Assembly (NCBI GenBank): GCA_021153165.1
Contig: JAGKTZ010000020.1
Span: 1-27,890 of the forward strand
DNA from: Prevotellaceae bacterium
GTDB lineage: Bacteria; Bacteroidota; Bacteroidia; Bacteroidales; Bacteroidaceae
Length of the DNA: 27,890 nt
Direction of reading: 5' to 3'
Under the pieces are notes generated by a model. It did not search any database. It had not been told where the DNA came from and saw only the letters and a program-made list of their open reading frames with translations. Of this stretch, positions 1-7,198 are shown piece by piece. A program made the translations under genes and the position numbers. Numbering within the stretch: position 1 is the first letter of the stretch; each line of letters starts with the position of its first letter.

Positions 1-147
1 TTGGAGAAGCAGGACTTGTTCATCAACTCCACATTGGCACAGCTTGGCTGCAATATCCTCTGGAAGATGTTCCGACATGGTATGATAGAGCATCACGGAC
101 TCTATCTTAACCTCACGACAATGAAGGTCAATCCGATAATGGTATAA
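1..147 (+). CDS. C-terminal fragment, probable PRTRC system ThiF-family protein
   Basis: The open frame from base 1 runs for 48 codons to a TAA at 145-147; the start is off the window. The visible tail contains FINSTLAQLGCNILWKMFRH, followed by a short segment ending NPIMV. From memory this resembles the C-termini of PRTRC-system ThiF-family proteins, which often sit just upstream of rteA/rteB in Bacteroidales conjugative elements. ThiF-like proteins are E1-type adenylating enzymes; the role of the PRTRC version is unknown. The adenylation motifs are outside the window, so the assignment rests on the tail and the neighbourhood. A strong hairpin with a T-run follows directly, so it is the last gene of its operon. 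Confidence 0.5.
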   Translation: MEKQDLFINSTLAQLGCNILWKMFRHGMIEHHGLYLNLTTMKVNPIMV

Positions 148-155
148 TCAATAGT

Positions 156-191
156 AGCTATCATATTCACACAAATATGATGGCTTTTTTT
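156..191 (+). terminator. Rho-independent terminator after the ThiF-like gene
   Basis: A 12-bp stem (156-167 with 174-185, one G-T pair) with a 6-nt loop is followed by a T-run. It closes the upstream operon and isolates rteA transcription. Confidence 0.8.
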
Positions 192-308
192 ATGTTATTG
201 CCCACTTTTATAACAATATAGCCAACATTTTTAGCGTTTTATATTACATCAAAGCCTTGAATAGCTATTAAAAAATGATAAAGTCGCCTTAATTTTTTGC
301 TTTATTAG

Positions 309-362
309 TAATTTTGTGCTTCAAGGCATATATGATAAACTGTTCGGACTAACCCGAGCCTT
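309..362 (+). promoter_or_regulatory. Candidate rteA promoter and leader hairpin
   Basis: TAATTTTG at 309-316 matches the Bacteroidetes -7 consensus TAnnTTTG; no well-spaced TTTG -33 box is evident. The inferred leader (about 322-376) can form a hairpin from AAGGC (323-327) with GCCTT (358-362), enclosing TCGG (344-347) with CCGA (354-357). The stretch 192-308 is AT-rich, and nothing else was recognised in it. Confidence 0.45.
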
Positions 363-376
363 AAATATAGGACGCA

Positions 377-2686
377 ATGAAGATTCAAAGAAAGTTAGCC
401 TTAGGCTATACTATTATTGTCGCCCTAATTGGTGGTATCGTATATACGTACCTGCACGAGTGGCGACAGATGAACAGATTGGAGCGTGAAGTGAAAGAGA
501 TTCACCGACTCCGACAAAATGTACATGAAGCATACGTGCATATGCTCGACCTCACGATGTTCGGTGAGACGATCCTCGAATGGGAGGAGGCAGACACCGC
601 ACTCTACCGTGCCAAACGCATGGAGGTCGACAGCATTCTCTGCGAGTTCAAGAACTACTATTCGGGAGAACGAATAGATAGTCTGCGGCATCTGATGGCA
701 GAGAAGGAAATCCAACTATTCAATATCTCCCAACTCTTTGAAAAACAGGTTGAACTTGGCGAAGAACTTGCCGAGCGTGTCCCCGTCATCGCTTATGAGA
801 GTACGCAGGAGCCCCCGAAGAAGAAAGGTGGTTTCTTGGGACTCTTCAAGAAAAAGGAGAAGACTCCGCCTCAATCCACAACTTCCACGAAACTCTACAC
901 CCTCAATCGTGATGTCATCAGGAAACAGTCCGAGCAGAGCAGGCAACTATCCGAAACGGCAGATAGTCTGGCACAGCGTAATCTCAACATCAACCAACGC
1001 CTGAAGAGTCTCATCGCAGCAATGGATGAGCGTATCACGACAGACCTGCAAGAGCGTGAGCAACAGATCATCGAGACCCGTGAACGGACAAAAGTATGGC
1101 TGGGAGGTATAACAGCCTTCCTCTTCCTTGCTCTGCTGCTATCATACATCGTCATTATGCGTGACTATGGTCGTAAAGAGCGTGGTCGCCGCAAATTGGA
1201 GGCAAGCAACCGCAAGAATGCCGAGTTGCTTGAAATGCGTAACAAGATCATCATGACCATATCGCACGATATTCGTGGCCCGCTCAACGGTATCAGCGGT
1301 AACGCAGAGCTGGCTATGGATATGAGGGACAAGAAGAGACGCAACCACAAGCTCAGGAACATTACCATTCTATGCAAGCATGTCCTGCACCTTGTAAATA
1401 ACCTCCTTGATGTCTATCGTCTGGATGAAGCCAAAGAGACGCCGAATCCCGTCCCGTTCCACCTGTCCGAGTCGTTGGAGAGAATTGCCGATAGTGTATC
1501 ACACATGATAAAGGAGAAAGGTCTGCAATTCAAACATCGCTACACCAATACAAATGTTACAGTAAAGGGCGATAAGGACAAAATGGGGCGTATAATCAAC
1601 AATCTCATTACCAATGCCGTCAAATTCACATCCGAGGGAAATGTATGTTTCAAGGCTTCGTATGAGAATGGCTGGCTGACAATGAAGGTAAGCGATACGG
1701 GAGTCGGCATCTCCGAAGATATGATGAAACGCATATATGTACCATTCGAGCGTGCTACAAATGAGAATAATGCCGATGGCTACGGTCTTGGTCTGCCTAT
1801 CACCAAAGGTCTTGTCACTCTGCTTGGTGGAACGATTGAGGTGGAGAGCAAGCAAGGTGCAGGAACGATCTTCACTGTTAAATTGCCTCTGCCTGTAACC
1901 GATGAGAGTGTGGAAGAGGAAACGGTAATGGATGATATCTCGCATCACCTGCCTGGCAGCGTAATCGCCATTGACGATGATACCTTGCAGTTGGAAGTAA
2001 TCAAGGAGATGCTGGAGCGTAACGGGGTCTCGTGCAAGACCTGCATCAATGCCAAAGAACTCTTTGAGGAGATAAGAAATAAGGACTACGACCTTGTGCT
2101 GACCGACATTCAGATGCCAGACACCAACGGTTACAGAGTCTTGGAATTGTTGCGTAAATCACGCATAGGCAATTCCCGAACCGTACCGGTGGTGGCGATG
2201 ACCGCCAGAGAGGATGGCGACAGACAGGCTCTGCTGGATGCTGGCTTTGACGGCTGTATCTTCAAGCCGTTCTCCATGGTAGACCTGCTACAACACCTTG
2301 CCTCCGTAGTCATGGAGAGGGAACAGAACGAAAGTGCTGATTTCTCCGGACTGCTTGCTGAGGTTACAGACAAAAGGAAGGTATTGAGATTACTGCTTGA
2401 GAGCTGTGAGAAGGATATGACGGATTTGAAGATTGCGATGACAACAGAGAAGGTGGAGTCCATGCGTAATGTCGTACATCGTATGATGCCGATGTGGGAG
2501 ATGCTCTCAATGGAGAACACACTCCTTGCATACCGCAAGGCATTGAAGGAACGGGATAATGATATTCATGCATTATTGGTACATACAGGACAGATTATAA
2601 CCCACATAGAGCGTCTAATGGAGGATGCCCGTAAAGAGATAGAGAGAATAGCCGATGAAGAAACGAATACTGATAGTAGAGGATAA
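377..2686 (+). CDS. rteA: RteA-like hybrid histidine kinase
   Basis: This is a membrane sensor kinase with its own receiver. TM1 spans about residues 9-25, followed by an extracytoplasmic domain of about 215 residues with an unusual lysine-rich stretch (148-163), then TM2 at about 242-261. The HisKA H-box has phospho-acceptor H297 (SHDIRGPLNG). The ATPase domain shows the N-box (NNLITNAVKF, N409/N413), G1 (DTGVGI, D440) and G2 (YGLGLPITKGL). The receiver domain (about 528-645) has phospho-acceptor D577, T609 and K630. The C-terminal part (655-750) is helical and looks like a phosphotransfer domain with H701. It overlaps the downstream regulator by 32 nt, so the two are translated together. 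In CTnDOT, RteA activates excision and transfer through RteB; here no tetQ lies upstream, so the inducing signal may differ. Confidence 0.93.
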   Translation: MKIQRKLALGYTIIVALIGGIVYTYLHEWRQMNRLEREVKEIHRLRQNVHEAYVHMLDLTMFGETILEWEEADTALYRAKRMEVDSILCEFKNYYSGERIDSLRHLMAEKEIQLFNISQLFEKQVELGEELAERVPVIAYESTQEPPKKKGGFLGLFKKKEKTPPQSTTSTKLYTLNRDVIRKQSEQSRQLSETADSLAQRNLNINQRLKSLIAAMDERITTDLQEREQQIIETRERTKVWLGGITAFLFLALLLSYIVIMRDYGRKERGRRKLEASNRKNAELLEMRNKIIMTISHDIRGPLNGISGNAELAMDMRDKKRRNHKLRNITILCKHVLHLVNNLLDVYRLDEAKETPNPVPFHLSESLERIADSVSHMIKEKGLQFKHRYTNTNVTVKGDKDKMGRIINNLITNAVKFTSEGNVCFKASYENGWLTMKVSDTGVGISEDMMKRIYVPFERATNENNADGYGLGLPITKGLVTLLGGTIEVESKQGAGTIFTVKLPLPVTDESVEEETVMDDISHHLPGSVIAIDDDTLQLEVIKEMLERNGVSCKTCINAKELFEEIRNKDYDLVLTDIQMPDTNGYRVLELLRKSRIGNSRTVPVVAMTAREDGDRQALLDAGFDGCIFKPFSMVDLLQHLASVVMEREQNESADFSGLLAEVTDKRKVLRLLLESCEKDMTDLKIAMTTEKVESMRNVVHRMMPMWEMLSMENTLLAYRKALKERDNDIHALLVHTGQIITHIERLMEDARKEIERIADEETNTDSRG

Positions 2687-3965
2687 TATAGCCCTCTCTC
2701 ATATACAGAAAGACTGGCTGGAGCGTGAAGGATATTCAGTGACTACGGCTATGAATGAGCCCTTTGCCCATAAGTTACTACGCAAGGAACGGTTCGACCT
2801 GATACTCTCCGATGTGCGTCTGCCACAAGGCGACGGCATACACCTCCTTGAATGGATTGGCAAGGAGAAGATGGATATCCCATTTGTGATAATGACCGAG
2901 TATGCCTCCATTACCGATGCTGTCAAGGCTATCAAGATGGGTGCAAAAGATTATCTCTCCAAGCCTGTATATCACGAGCAACTGGTGGAGATGGTCAAGG
3001 AACTGCTGAAGCCCATAGCAACGATGCACAGCAAGGAGAAGGAACTATTCAAGCGTATAAGTCCAAAGGCAAGGGAGGCAGAGCATCTTGCCGAAATCGT
3101 TGCCACATCGGACATAACGGTATTGATACTCGGAGCCAATGGTACGGGTAAGGAGTCCATCGCCCGAAGCATACACTTCCACAGCACACGCAAGGATATG
3201 CCCTTCGTGGCGGTGAACTGCGGAGCGATACCTCGCGAACTTGCCGCCTCGATGTTCTTCGGACATACGAAAGGAGCATTTACGGGTGCAGACACTGATA
3301 AGGGAGGTTACTTCGATGCCGCCAAAGGTGGTACGCTATTCCTTGATGAGATAGGCACTTTGCCATTTGATATGCAATCCTCATTGCTTCGTGTATTGCA
3401 GGAGGGAACATTCATGCCTGTCGGCTCAAGCAGGGAACGTGTGGCGGATGTGCGTATCGTTGCCGCCACCAACGAGAATATGGAGAAGGCTATTTCAGAC
3501 GGTCGTTTCCGTGAGGACCTGTATCACCGTTTAGGTGAGTTTGAGATACACCAACCGTCACTATGTGAGTGCCCCGAAGATATACTCCCGCTTGCCAACT
3601 TCTTCCGCGAGAAATATTCTGCGGAGCTTCATAGGAAAAGAACGGGCTTCACAGCTGAAGCGGAACGGTTGTTGCTCTCACACTCCTGGTCAGGTAACAT
3701 CAGGGAGTTGCAGAACAAGATTAGACGGGCGGTATTGATGGCCAAAGATACGCTCATTGACTATGCGGATTTGAACATTACTCCTGCAATACAAACAGAT
3801 GCTTTGGAGGCTCCACTGCTTCCGTTAAAGGACGAGGAACTGGAGAAACAGAGCATCATCAGAGCCTTGCAGTCGTGTGGTGGTGTTAAGACAAAAGCGG
3901 CTCAAATGCTCAATGTTGACTCATCTACACTATACCGTAAGATGAAAAAGTACGGCATAAAATGA
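2655..3965 (+). CDS. rteB: RteB-like sigma54-dependent response regulator
   Basis: This is an NtrC-type activator and the partner of the overlapping kinase. The receiver domain (1-118) has phospho-acceptor D53, T81 and K103. The AAA+ sigma54-interaction domain carries Walker A (GANGTGKES, K166), the diagnostic GAFTGA loop (207-212) and Walker B (LFLDE, D231/E232). The arginine-containing segment DLYHRLGEFEI follows. A Fis-type HTH (about 399-436, TKAAQMLNVDSSTLYRKMKK) binds DNA. In the Rte system, RteB activates transcription of downstream excision regulators from sigma54 promoters. No rteC is visible in this window, so its target may be elsewhere in the element or may be the small HTH genes downstream. 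A 436-residue length is normal for the family. The ATG at 2655 lies inside the rteA frame and is preceded by a purine-rich stretch. Confidence 0.94.
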   Translation: MKKRILIVEDNIALSHIQKDWLEREGYSVTTAMNEPFAHKLLRKERFDLILSDVRLPQGDGIHLLEWIGKEKMDIPFVIMTEYASITDAVKAIKMGAKDYLSKPVYHEQLVEMVKELLKPIATMHSKEKELFKRISPKAREAEHLAEIVATSDITVLILGANGTGKESIARSIHFHSTRKDMPFVAVNCGAIPRELAASMFFGHTKGAFTGADTDKGGYFDAAKGGTLFLDEIGTLPFDMQSSLLRVLQEGTFMPVGSSRERVADVRIVAATNENMEKAISDGRFREDLYHRLGEFEIHQPSLCECPEDILPLANFFREKYSAELHRKRTGFTAEAERLLLSHSWSGNIRELQNKIRRAVLMAKDTLIDYADLNITPAIQTDALEAPLLPLKDEELEKQSIIRALQSCGGVKTKAAQMLNVDSSTLYRKMKKYGIK

Positions 3966-4008
3966 TGATTGTGGGGGCAATATGAACCGCGTATCGGCAA
4001 AAAGTTGT

Positions 4009-4016
4009 ATCTTTGA
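4009..4016 (+). promoter_or_regulatory. Promoter -7 box for the structured RNA / RibD-like gene
   Basis: TATCTTTG fits TAnnTTTG and lies 43 nt after the rteB stop. Transcription would start near 4022 and read into the multi-helix RNA and the short gene behind it. The -33 box is weak. Confidence 0.5.
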
Positions 4017-4021
4017 GCCGT

Positions 4022-4232
4022 AAAATTGAAATATCGTGACAGAACATTAGTTGATTCTGTCCGTTTACATAACATAAGTTCGCAAGAATCCTAAACAGAA
4101 ATCTGGCAGTGGAAGTTAAAGTGATGAATTGCGTAATGCTTATGCTATGCGTATGCATAGCGTGGCATCGCGTGTATCACTTTGGGCTTGCCAGAGCCTC
4201 TGTTTAGATGCGTGATGACCACGCTTTTTTTT
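4022..4232 (+). ncRNA. Unassigned multi-helix RNA (sRNA or leader attenuator) with terminator
   Basis: A nested set of helices forms one long rod. The helices are TAAACAGA (4092-4099) with 4199-4206; TCTGGCA (4102-4108) with 4189-4195; AAAGTGAT (4118-4125) with 4176-4183; GCG (4131-4133) with 4169-4171; ATGC (4136-4139) with 4165-4168; and GCTATGC (4144-4150) with 4155-4161. All of these pairs are perfect. Directly after the rod comes a short terminator hairpin, GCGTG (4210-4214) with CACGC (4220-4224), and a run of eight T. The terminator ends a few bases before the Shine-Dalgarno site of the next gene. This layout suits either a free small RNA or a 5' leader with a transcription-attenuation switch. 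It matches no riboswitch class that I can recall. CTnDOT's RteR sRNA is a functional precedent, but no sequence match to it is claimed. Confidence 0.55.
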
Positions 4233-4248
4233 GAACGGAGGTAACGAT

Positions 4249-4674
4249 ATGGCAAAGATTCAGATCATAGCAGCGATGACAATGGACGGCTTTCTTCCGA
4301 AAGCAGACGAGATCTTAATGCAGTGGGTAATGAATGATGCCAAAGGCTTTCCATATTGGCACGAGCAGAGCGTATATCGCCTGATGCCACACTATCCTCT
4401 ACTGGACCTGCTTGCAGAGAAACACTCCGACAAGAACCAATCCGATACATACATCGCTGAAATATCCGACAAGGATAGCATAGAGCTTCTGCGAGGATTA
4501 TCCCGTTACAACCTTATTGACGAGATGGTTGTCTATATCCTGCCAACCATTGCAGGTAAGGGAACTCCCGTATTCGATGACCTTACCCCAAGTCGTTGGA
4601 ACATTCATAAAACCACCTCATTCTCCAACGGGATAACACGCATCATCTATCGCAACTCTTGCATTTTGCAATAG
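4249..4674 (+). CDS. Short dihydrofolate reductase / RibD C-terminal family protein
   Basis: The 141-residue protein begins MAKIQIIAAMTMDGFLPKAD, typical of the first strand and helix of RibD-C/DHFR-like reductases, and ends with the core segment DEMVVYILPTIAGKGTPVF. The middle is short, and a clear GRxTY NADPH-binding motif is not seen, so it may not be an active reductase. The ATG at 4249 is chosen because a strong Shine-Dalgarno (GGAGG, 4237-4241) lies 7 nt upstream; a TTG at 4231 in the same frame overlaps the terminator T-run and is unlikely. Genes of this family recur beside RteB-type regulators in Bacteroidales elements; their role there is unknown. The preceding terminator suggests attenuation control. 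Confidence 0.75.
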   Translation: MAKIQIIAAMTMDGFLPKADEILMQWVMNDAKGFPYWHEQSVYRLMPHYPLLDLLAEKHSDKNQSDTYIAEISDKDSIELLRGLSRYNLIDEMVVYILPTIAGKGTPVFDDLTPSRWNIHKTTSFSNGITRIIYRNSCILQ

Positions 4675-4706
4675 CAGGTTGCGAAAAAGTGTTGCATTTT
4701 GCAATA
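4659..4706 (+). repeat. 15-bp direct repeat TTGCATTTTGCAATA, two copies
   Basis: Identical copies lie at 4659-4673 and 4692-4706, 33 nt apart. Each copy contains the inverted pair TTGCA/TGCAA. The first copy forms the last codons of the RibD-like gene. The site lies just upstream of the excisionase-like genes and could be a protein-binding site; this is inference only. Confidence 0.5.
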
Positions 4707-4746
4707 CTCTAAAAATTCCCAAGTTTTACGCTAAAAATTTTTATTT

Positions 4747-4779
4747 CACTGATACACAATGATGTATCGGTGTCTTTTT
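4747..4779 (+). terminator. Terminator after the RibD-like gene
   Basis: Stem CACTGATACA (4747-4756) pairs with TGTATCGGTG (4763-4772) with one G-T pair, and a T-run follows. It separates the RibD-like gene from the HTH cluster. A perfect 10-bp palindrome, GTTGCGCAAC, at 4831-4840 lies in the upstream region of the HTH cluster. Confidence 0.75.
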
Positions 4780-4883
4780 GTGTCATTCCATGTCATTGGC
4801 ACGCAGGATGCCATTTAATAAGTATAACCTGTTGCGCAACACGGTGTAGTAACCCGATTATTTACACTTAAACAGATTATACA

Positions 4884-5189
4884 ATGTTACAGATAAATAG
4901 TGAAACCGCCCACAAGATGTTCATCCAACTGATGGAACGCTTCGATAAGATAGAGAAGATGCTGGAGCGACAGAACAAGATGAAGGAGTGTCTCGATGGC
5001 GACACATTGCTGGATAACTACGACCTGAGCAAACTGCTTGGCGTGACTCACCGTACCCTTGCACGCTACCGCCAAAAGAAACTTATCCGCTACTATATGA
5101 TTGACGGACGCACATACTACAAGGCTTCCGAGGTCAAGGACTTCTTCGAGCAGAAGGGCTTGCCGCTTCCGGCAAGTATGAGAAACTAA
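4884..5189 (+). CDS. Excisionase-like helix-turn-helix protein 1
   Basis: This 101-residue protein has an N-terminal amphipathic helix (about 8-32, rich in E/K/M). A winged HTH of the HTH_17/MerR-AlpA type follows at about 43-92, with LLGVTHRTLARYRQKKLIRYY as its recognition region and RTYYKASEVKDFF as its wing. Proteins of this type serve as recombination directionality factors or excision regulators; Xis2c and Xis2d of CTnDOT are the precedent. It heads a cluster of three related genes that runs towards the integrases from the opposite strand. It most likely bends DNA at the element ends or regulates the excision genes. The exact role cannot be read from the sequence. Confidence 0.82.
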   Translation: MLQINSETAHKMFIQLMERFDKIEKMLERQNKMKECLDGDTLLDNYDLSKLLGVTHRTLARYRQKKLIRYYMIDGRTYYKASEVKDFFEQKGLPLPASMRN

Positions 5190-5219
5190 TCAATGTATAA
5201 CTTAAAAAAATGACAAAAA

Positions 5220-5513
5220 ATGGAAATGGTACTTATTGAAAAGAGAGCCTTTGACGAGATTTGTAATCATCTGTTGGCACTCGAAGAGAAAGTGAGCAAA
5301 TTTTGTTGTCCTCATGAGGACCTGGCTCTGAAAAAGTGGCTGGACAACCAGCAGGTATGCGACATTATGCGTATCTCGAAACGCACCCTTCAGGTGTATC
5401 GAGATAAGGGGCTTATACCTTTCAGCCGAATCAAACACAAGATTTTCTACAAGCCTGAAGATGTAGAGAAACTGATGCAATCAAATTATTATCCACTAAA
5501 ACCCCAATTGTAA
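5220..5513 (+). CDS. Excisionase-like helix-turn-helix protein 2
   Basis: This 97-residue paralog of its neighbours has the same plan: a helical N-terminus (about 8-30) followed by an HTH (WLDNQQVCDIMRISKRTLQVYR) and a wing (KIFYKPEDVEKLM). Two cysteines (CC, about 29-30) lie between helix and HTH, as does an HED motif. The start at 5220 lies 30 nt after the previous stop; an ATG at 5210 is in another frame. It overlaps nothing and is followed after 2 nt by the third member, so all three are likely one transcript. Homology to CTnDOT-type excision proteins is inferred from fold and context. Confidence 0.82.
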   Translation: MEMVLIEKRAFDEICNHLLALEEKVSKFCCPHEDLALKKWLDNQQVCDIMRISKRTLQVYRDKGLIPFSRIKHKIFYKPEDVEKLMQSNYYPLKPQL

Positions 5514-5515
5514 TT

Positions 5516-5821
5516 ATGTATTTCCTTGATAAGAAAGATCCGCAGATAGCGGAAATCCTTCAACGATTGAAGAAGATGAATGAACTGCTCGACAAGAACG
5601 GTTCAAGACCACAACCGATGTTTAAGAGCGATTACTTCATGACAGACGAAGAGCTTGCAAAAGTATTGAAAGTGAGTCGAAGGACATTGCAGGAGTATCG
5701 CTCGGCGAGAATGATTCCTTACTATATCGTACAGGGTAAGGCTCTGTATAAAGAGTCTGAAATCAGAAAAATTCTTGAAGACTCCCACAAACGGTGTGTC
5801 GAAGAACAACGATGGGTATAA
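5516..5821 (+). CDS. Excisionase-like helix-turn-helix protein 3
   Basis: The third paralog is 101 residues long. Its N-terminal helix (about 8-24) is followed by FMTDEELAKVLKVSRRTLQEYR and the wing KALYKESEIRKIL. It starts 2 nt after the stop of the second gene, so translational coupling is likely. The three proteins share the motif (K/T/R)RTL..YR...(L/M)I and the Y-K wing, but are otherwise well diverged. This suggests old duplications with separate jobs rather than recent copies. A strong bidirectional terminator follows, placing it back to back with the integrase pair. Confidence 0.82.
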   Translation: MYFLDKKDPQIAEILQRLKKMNELLDKNGSRPQPMFKSDYFMTDEELAKVLKVSRRTLQEYRSARMIPYYIVQGKALYKESEIRKILEDSHKRCVEEQRWV

Positions 5822-5838
5822 CTCAATCTGCCTAAATA

Positions 5839-5872
5839 GAGAAACGACCTCGCAAAATCGGGGTCGTTTCTC
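5839..5872. terminator. Bidirectional terminator between HTH cluster and integrases
   Basis: A 14-bp stem (5839-5852 with 5859-5872, one T-G pair) with a 6-nt loop lies between convergent genes, so it can serve both strands. Confidence 0.8.
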
Positions 5873-5876
5873 ACAT

Positions 5877-7178
5877 TCATACGGAGGCTGCTTTTCTTCT
5901 ACGCTTGGGTAGGTTGCTCAAATCCTCCTCATAGATATTAATCTTCTGTCCTGCCGTTACCTCCTTAAGTCGCTTCATGTCCTCATCAACCTTTTTATCT
6001 GTTACTTGTGCGTAAATTTGAGTGGTCGTAATGTTCGTATGTCCCATCATCTTGCTTACCGTTTCAAGTGGTACTCCAAGCGAGAGAGTCATATGGGTAC
6101 CGAAATTATGACGGGCTTTGTGGAAGGTAAGGGAGAAGCCATACTCTTCACCTAATTCCCTTGTCAATCTGATTAGGTACTCACGGGTATATAGGTTGAA
6201 AACCTTATCTCCCTGTCGCTCGTGCTTGTACTTTTCAATGATACGCAATGGGACATCAAGTAGTTTTATAACTGATGGAGTGTCGGTCTTCTGTCGCTTG
6301 ATGTGTATCCACCAGCTACCATCCTCGGCTTGAGTAATGTCATTTACGGATAGTCGCTTCAAGTCTGCATAAGCTAATCCTGTAAAGGTCGAGAAGATGA
6401 ACCAGTCACGTACCCGTTGCAGGTTAGGCTTGTCAATCTGCGTTGACATCAATGTTTTAAGGTCTTCCAACTTCAGATGACGACTCTTTCGCTTAGGTAG
6501 TTCAGGATGCAGTCTGCAATATGGATCACGCCTTAGTGTACCTTGGCTGACGGCTCGCATTGTCATTTTCTTCAGTCTATACAGATGCTCATGAACAGTC
6601 TTGGGCTTCATTTTACAGTCCGTCTGCAAGAAAATTTCAAAGTCGTCGTAGAATACCTTGTCAAGGCTACGCAAAGTTATATCTTCAACACCTTTCTTTT
6701 CCTGAATAAAGGCTGCAAGATGCTTATAGGAACGCTGATAGCTGTCGTATGTCTCTTTGATTCTATCCACTCCAATGCGTTTCTTGAACTCCTCATTGTG
6801 TTCACGAAAAAGGGCGAGCAATGTTACAGGCTTTTGCCCGATACCTTTAACGGCATTCTTTACAAGTTCAGCGGTAACAAAGCCTAAGCTCTTCTTTATA
6901 TGGTTATAGTGGTTGGTAATCTCTCTGGTGAGTTCGTCGATGGCTCGGTTTACCGTTACGGCATTTTCACTGCGACCATCGGCACGCCCCGTTTCTGGAT
7001 TCCAGATGTCAGGGTTTACGGAAGCCTTAGTGCCGATTTGTTCCCATTCGGCATCTATACTTACCTTGCACAAGAGTTGGCATGTGCCATCCTTGCGTAT
7101 TTTCGTGCGGTTAATGTAAAACAATATGGCAAAGGTACTTCTGCGCTTTGTATCTTGGTTATCTCTATTATTTCTCAT
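5877..7178 (-). CDS. Tyrosine recombinase, IntDOT-like (integrase 1)
   Basis: This 433-residue site-specific recombinase has an N-terminal arm-binding domain (about 14-100), a SAM-like core-binding domain (about 118-215) and a catalytic domain (about 230-400). The catalytic residues seen are K297, H353-xx-R356-H357, H380 and nucleophile Y389 (TTTQIYAQV). The first catalytic arginine expected in TGLR is alanine (TGLAYADL, A269). IntDOT-type enzymes also lack this arginine, and R257 sits where IntDOT is reported to use an upstream arginine. The C-terminus is extended and basic (KRRRK). It starts 20 nt after the stop of integrase 2, so both are in one operon read from the element edge inward. 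Confidence 0.92.
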   Translation of the reverse strand: MRNNRDNQDTKRRSTFAILFYINRTKIRKDGTCQLLCKVSIDAEWEQIGTKASVNPDIWNPETGRADGRSENAVTVNRAIDELTREITNHYNHIKKSLGFVTAELVKNAVKGIGQKPVTLLALFREHNEEFKKRIGVDRIKETYDSYQRSYKHLAAFIQEKKGVEDITLRSLDKVFYDDFEIFLQTDCKMKPKTVHEHLYRLKKMTMRAVSQGTLRRDPYCRLHPELPKRKSRHLKLEDLKTLMSTQIDKPNLQRVRDWFIFSTFTGLAYADLKRLSVNDITQAEDGSWWIHIKRQKTDTPSVIKLLDVPLRIIEKYKHERQGDKVFNLYTREYLIRLTRELGEEYGFSLTFHKARHNFGTHMTLSLGVPLETVSKMMGHTNITTTQIYAQVTDKKVDEDMKRLKEVTAGQKINIYEEDLSNLPKRRRKAASV

Positions 7179-7198
7179 AAGCAGTCATTTTATGGTTA

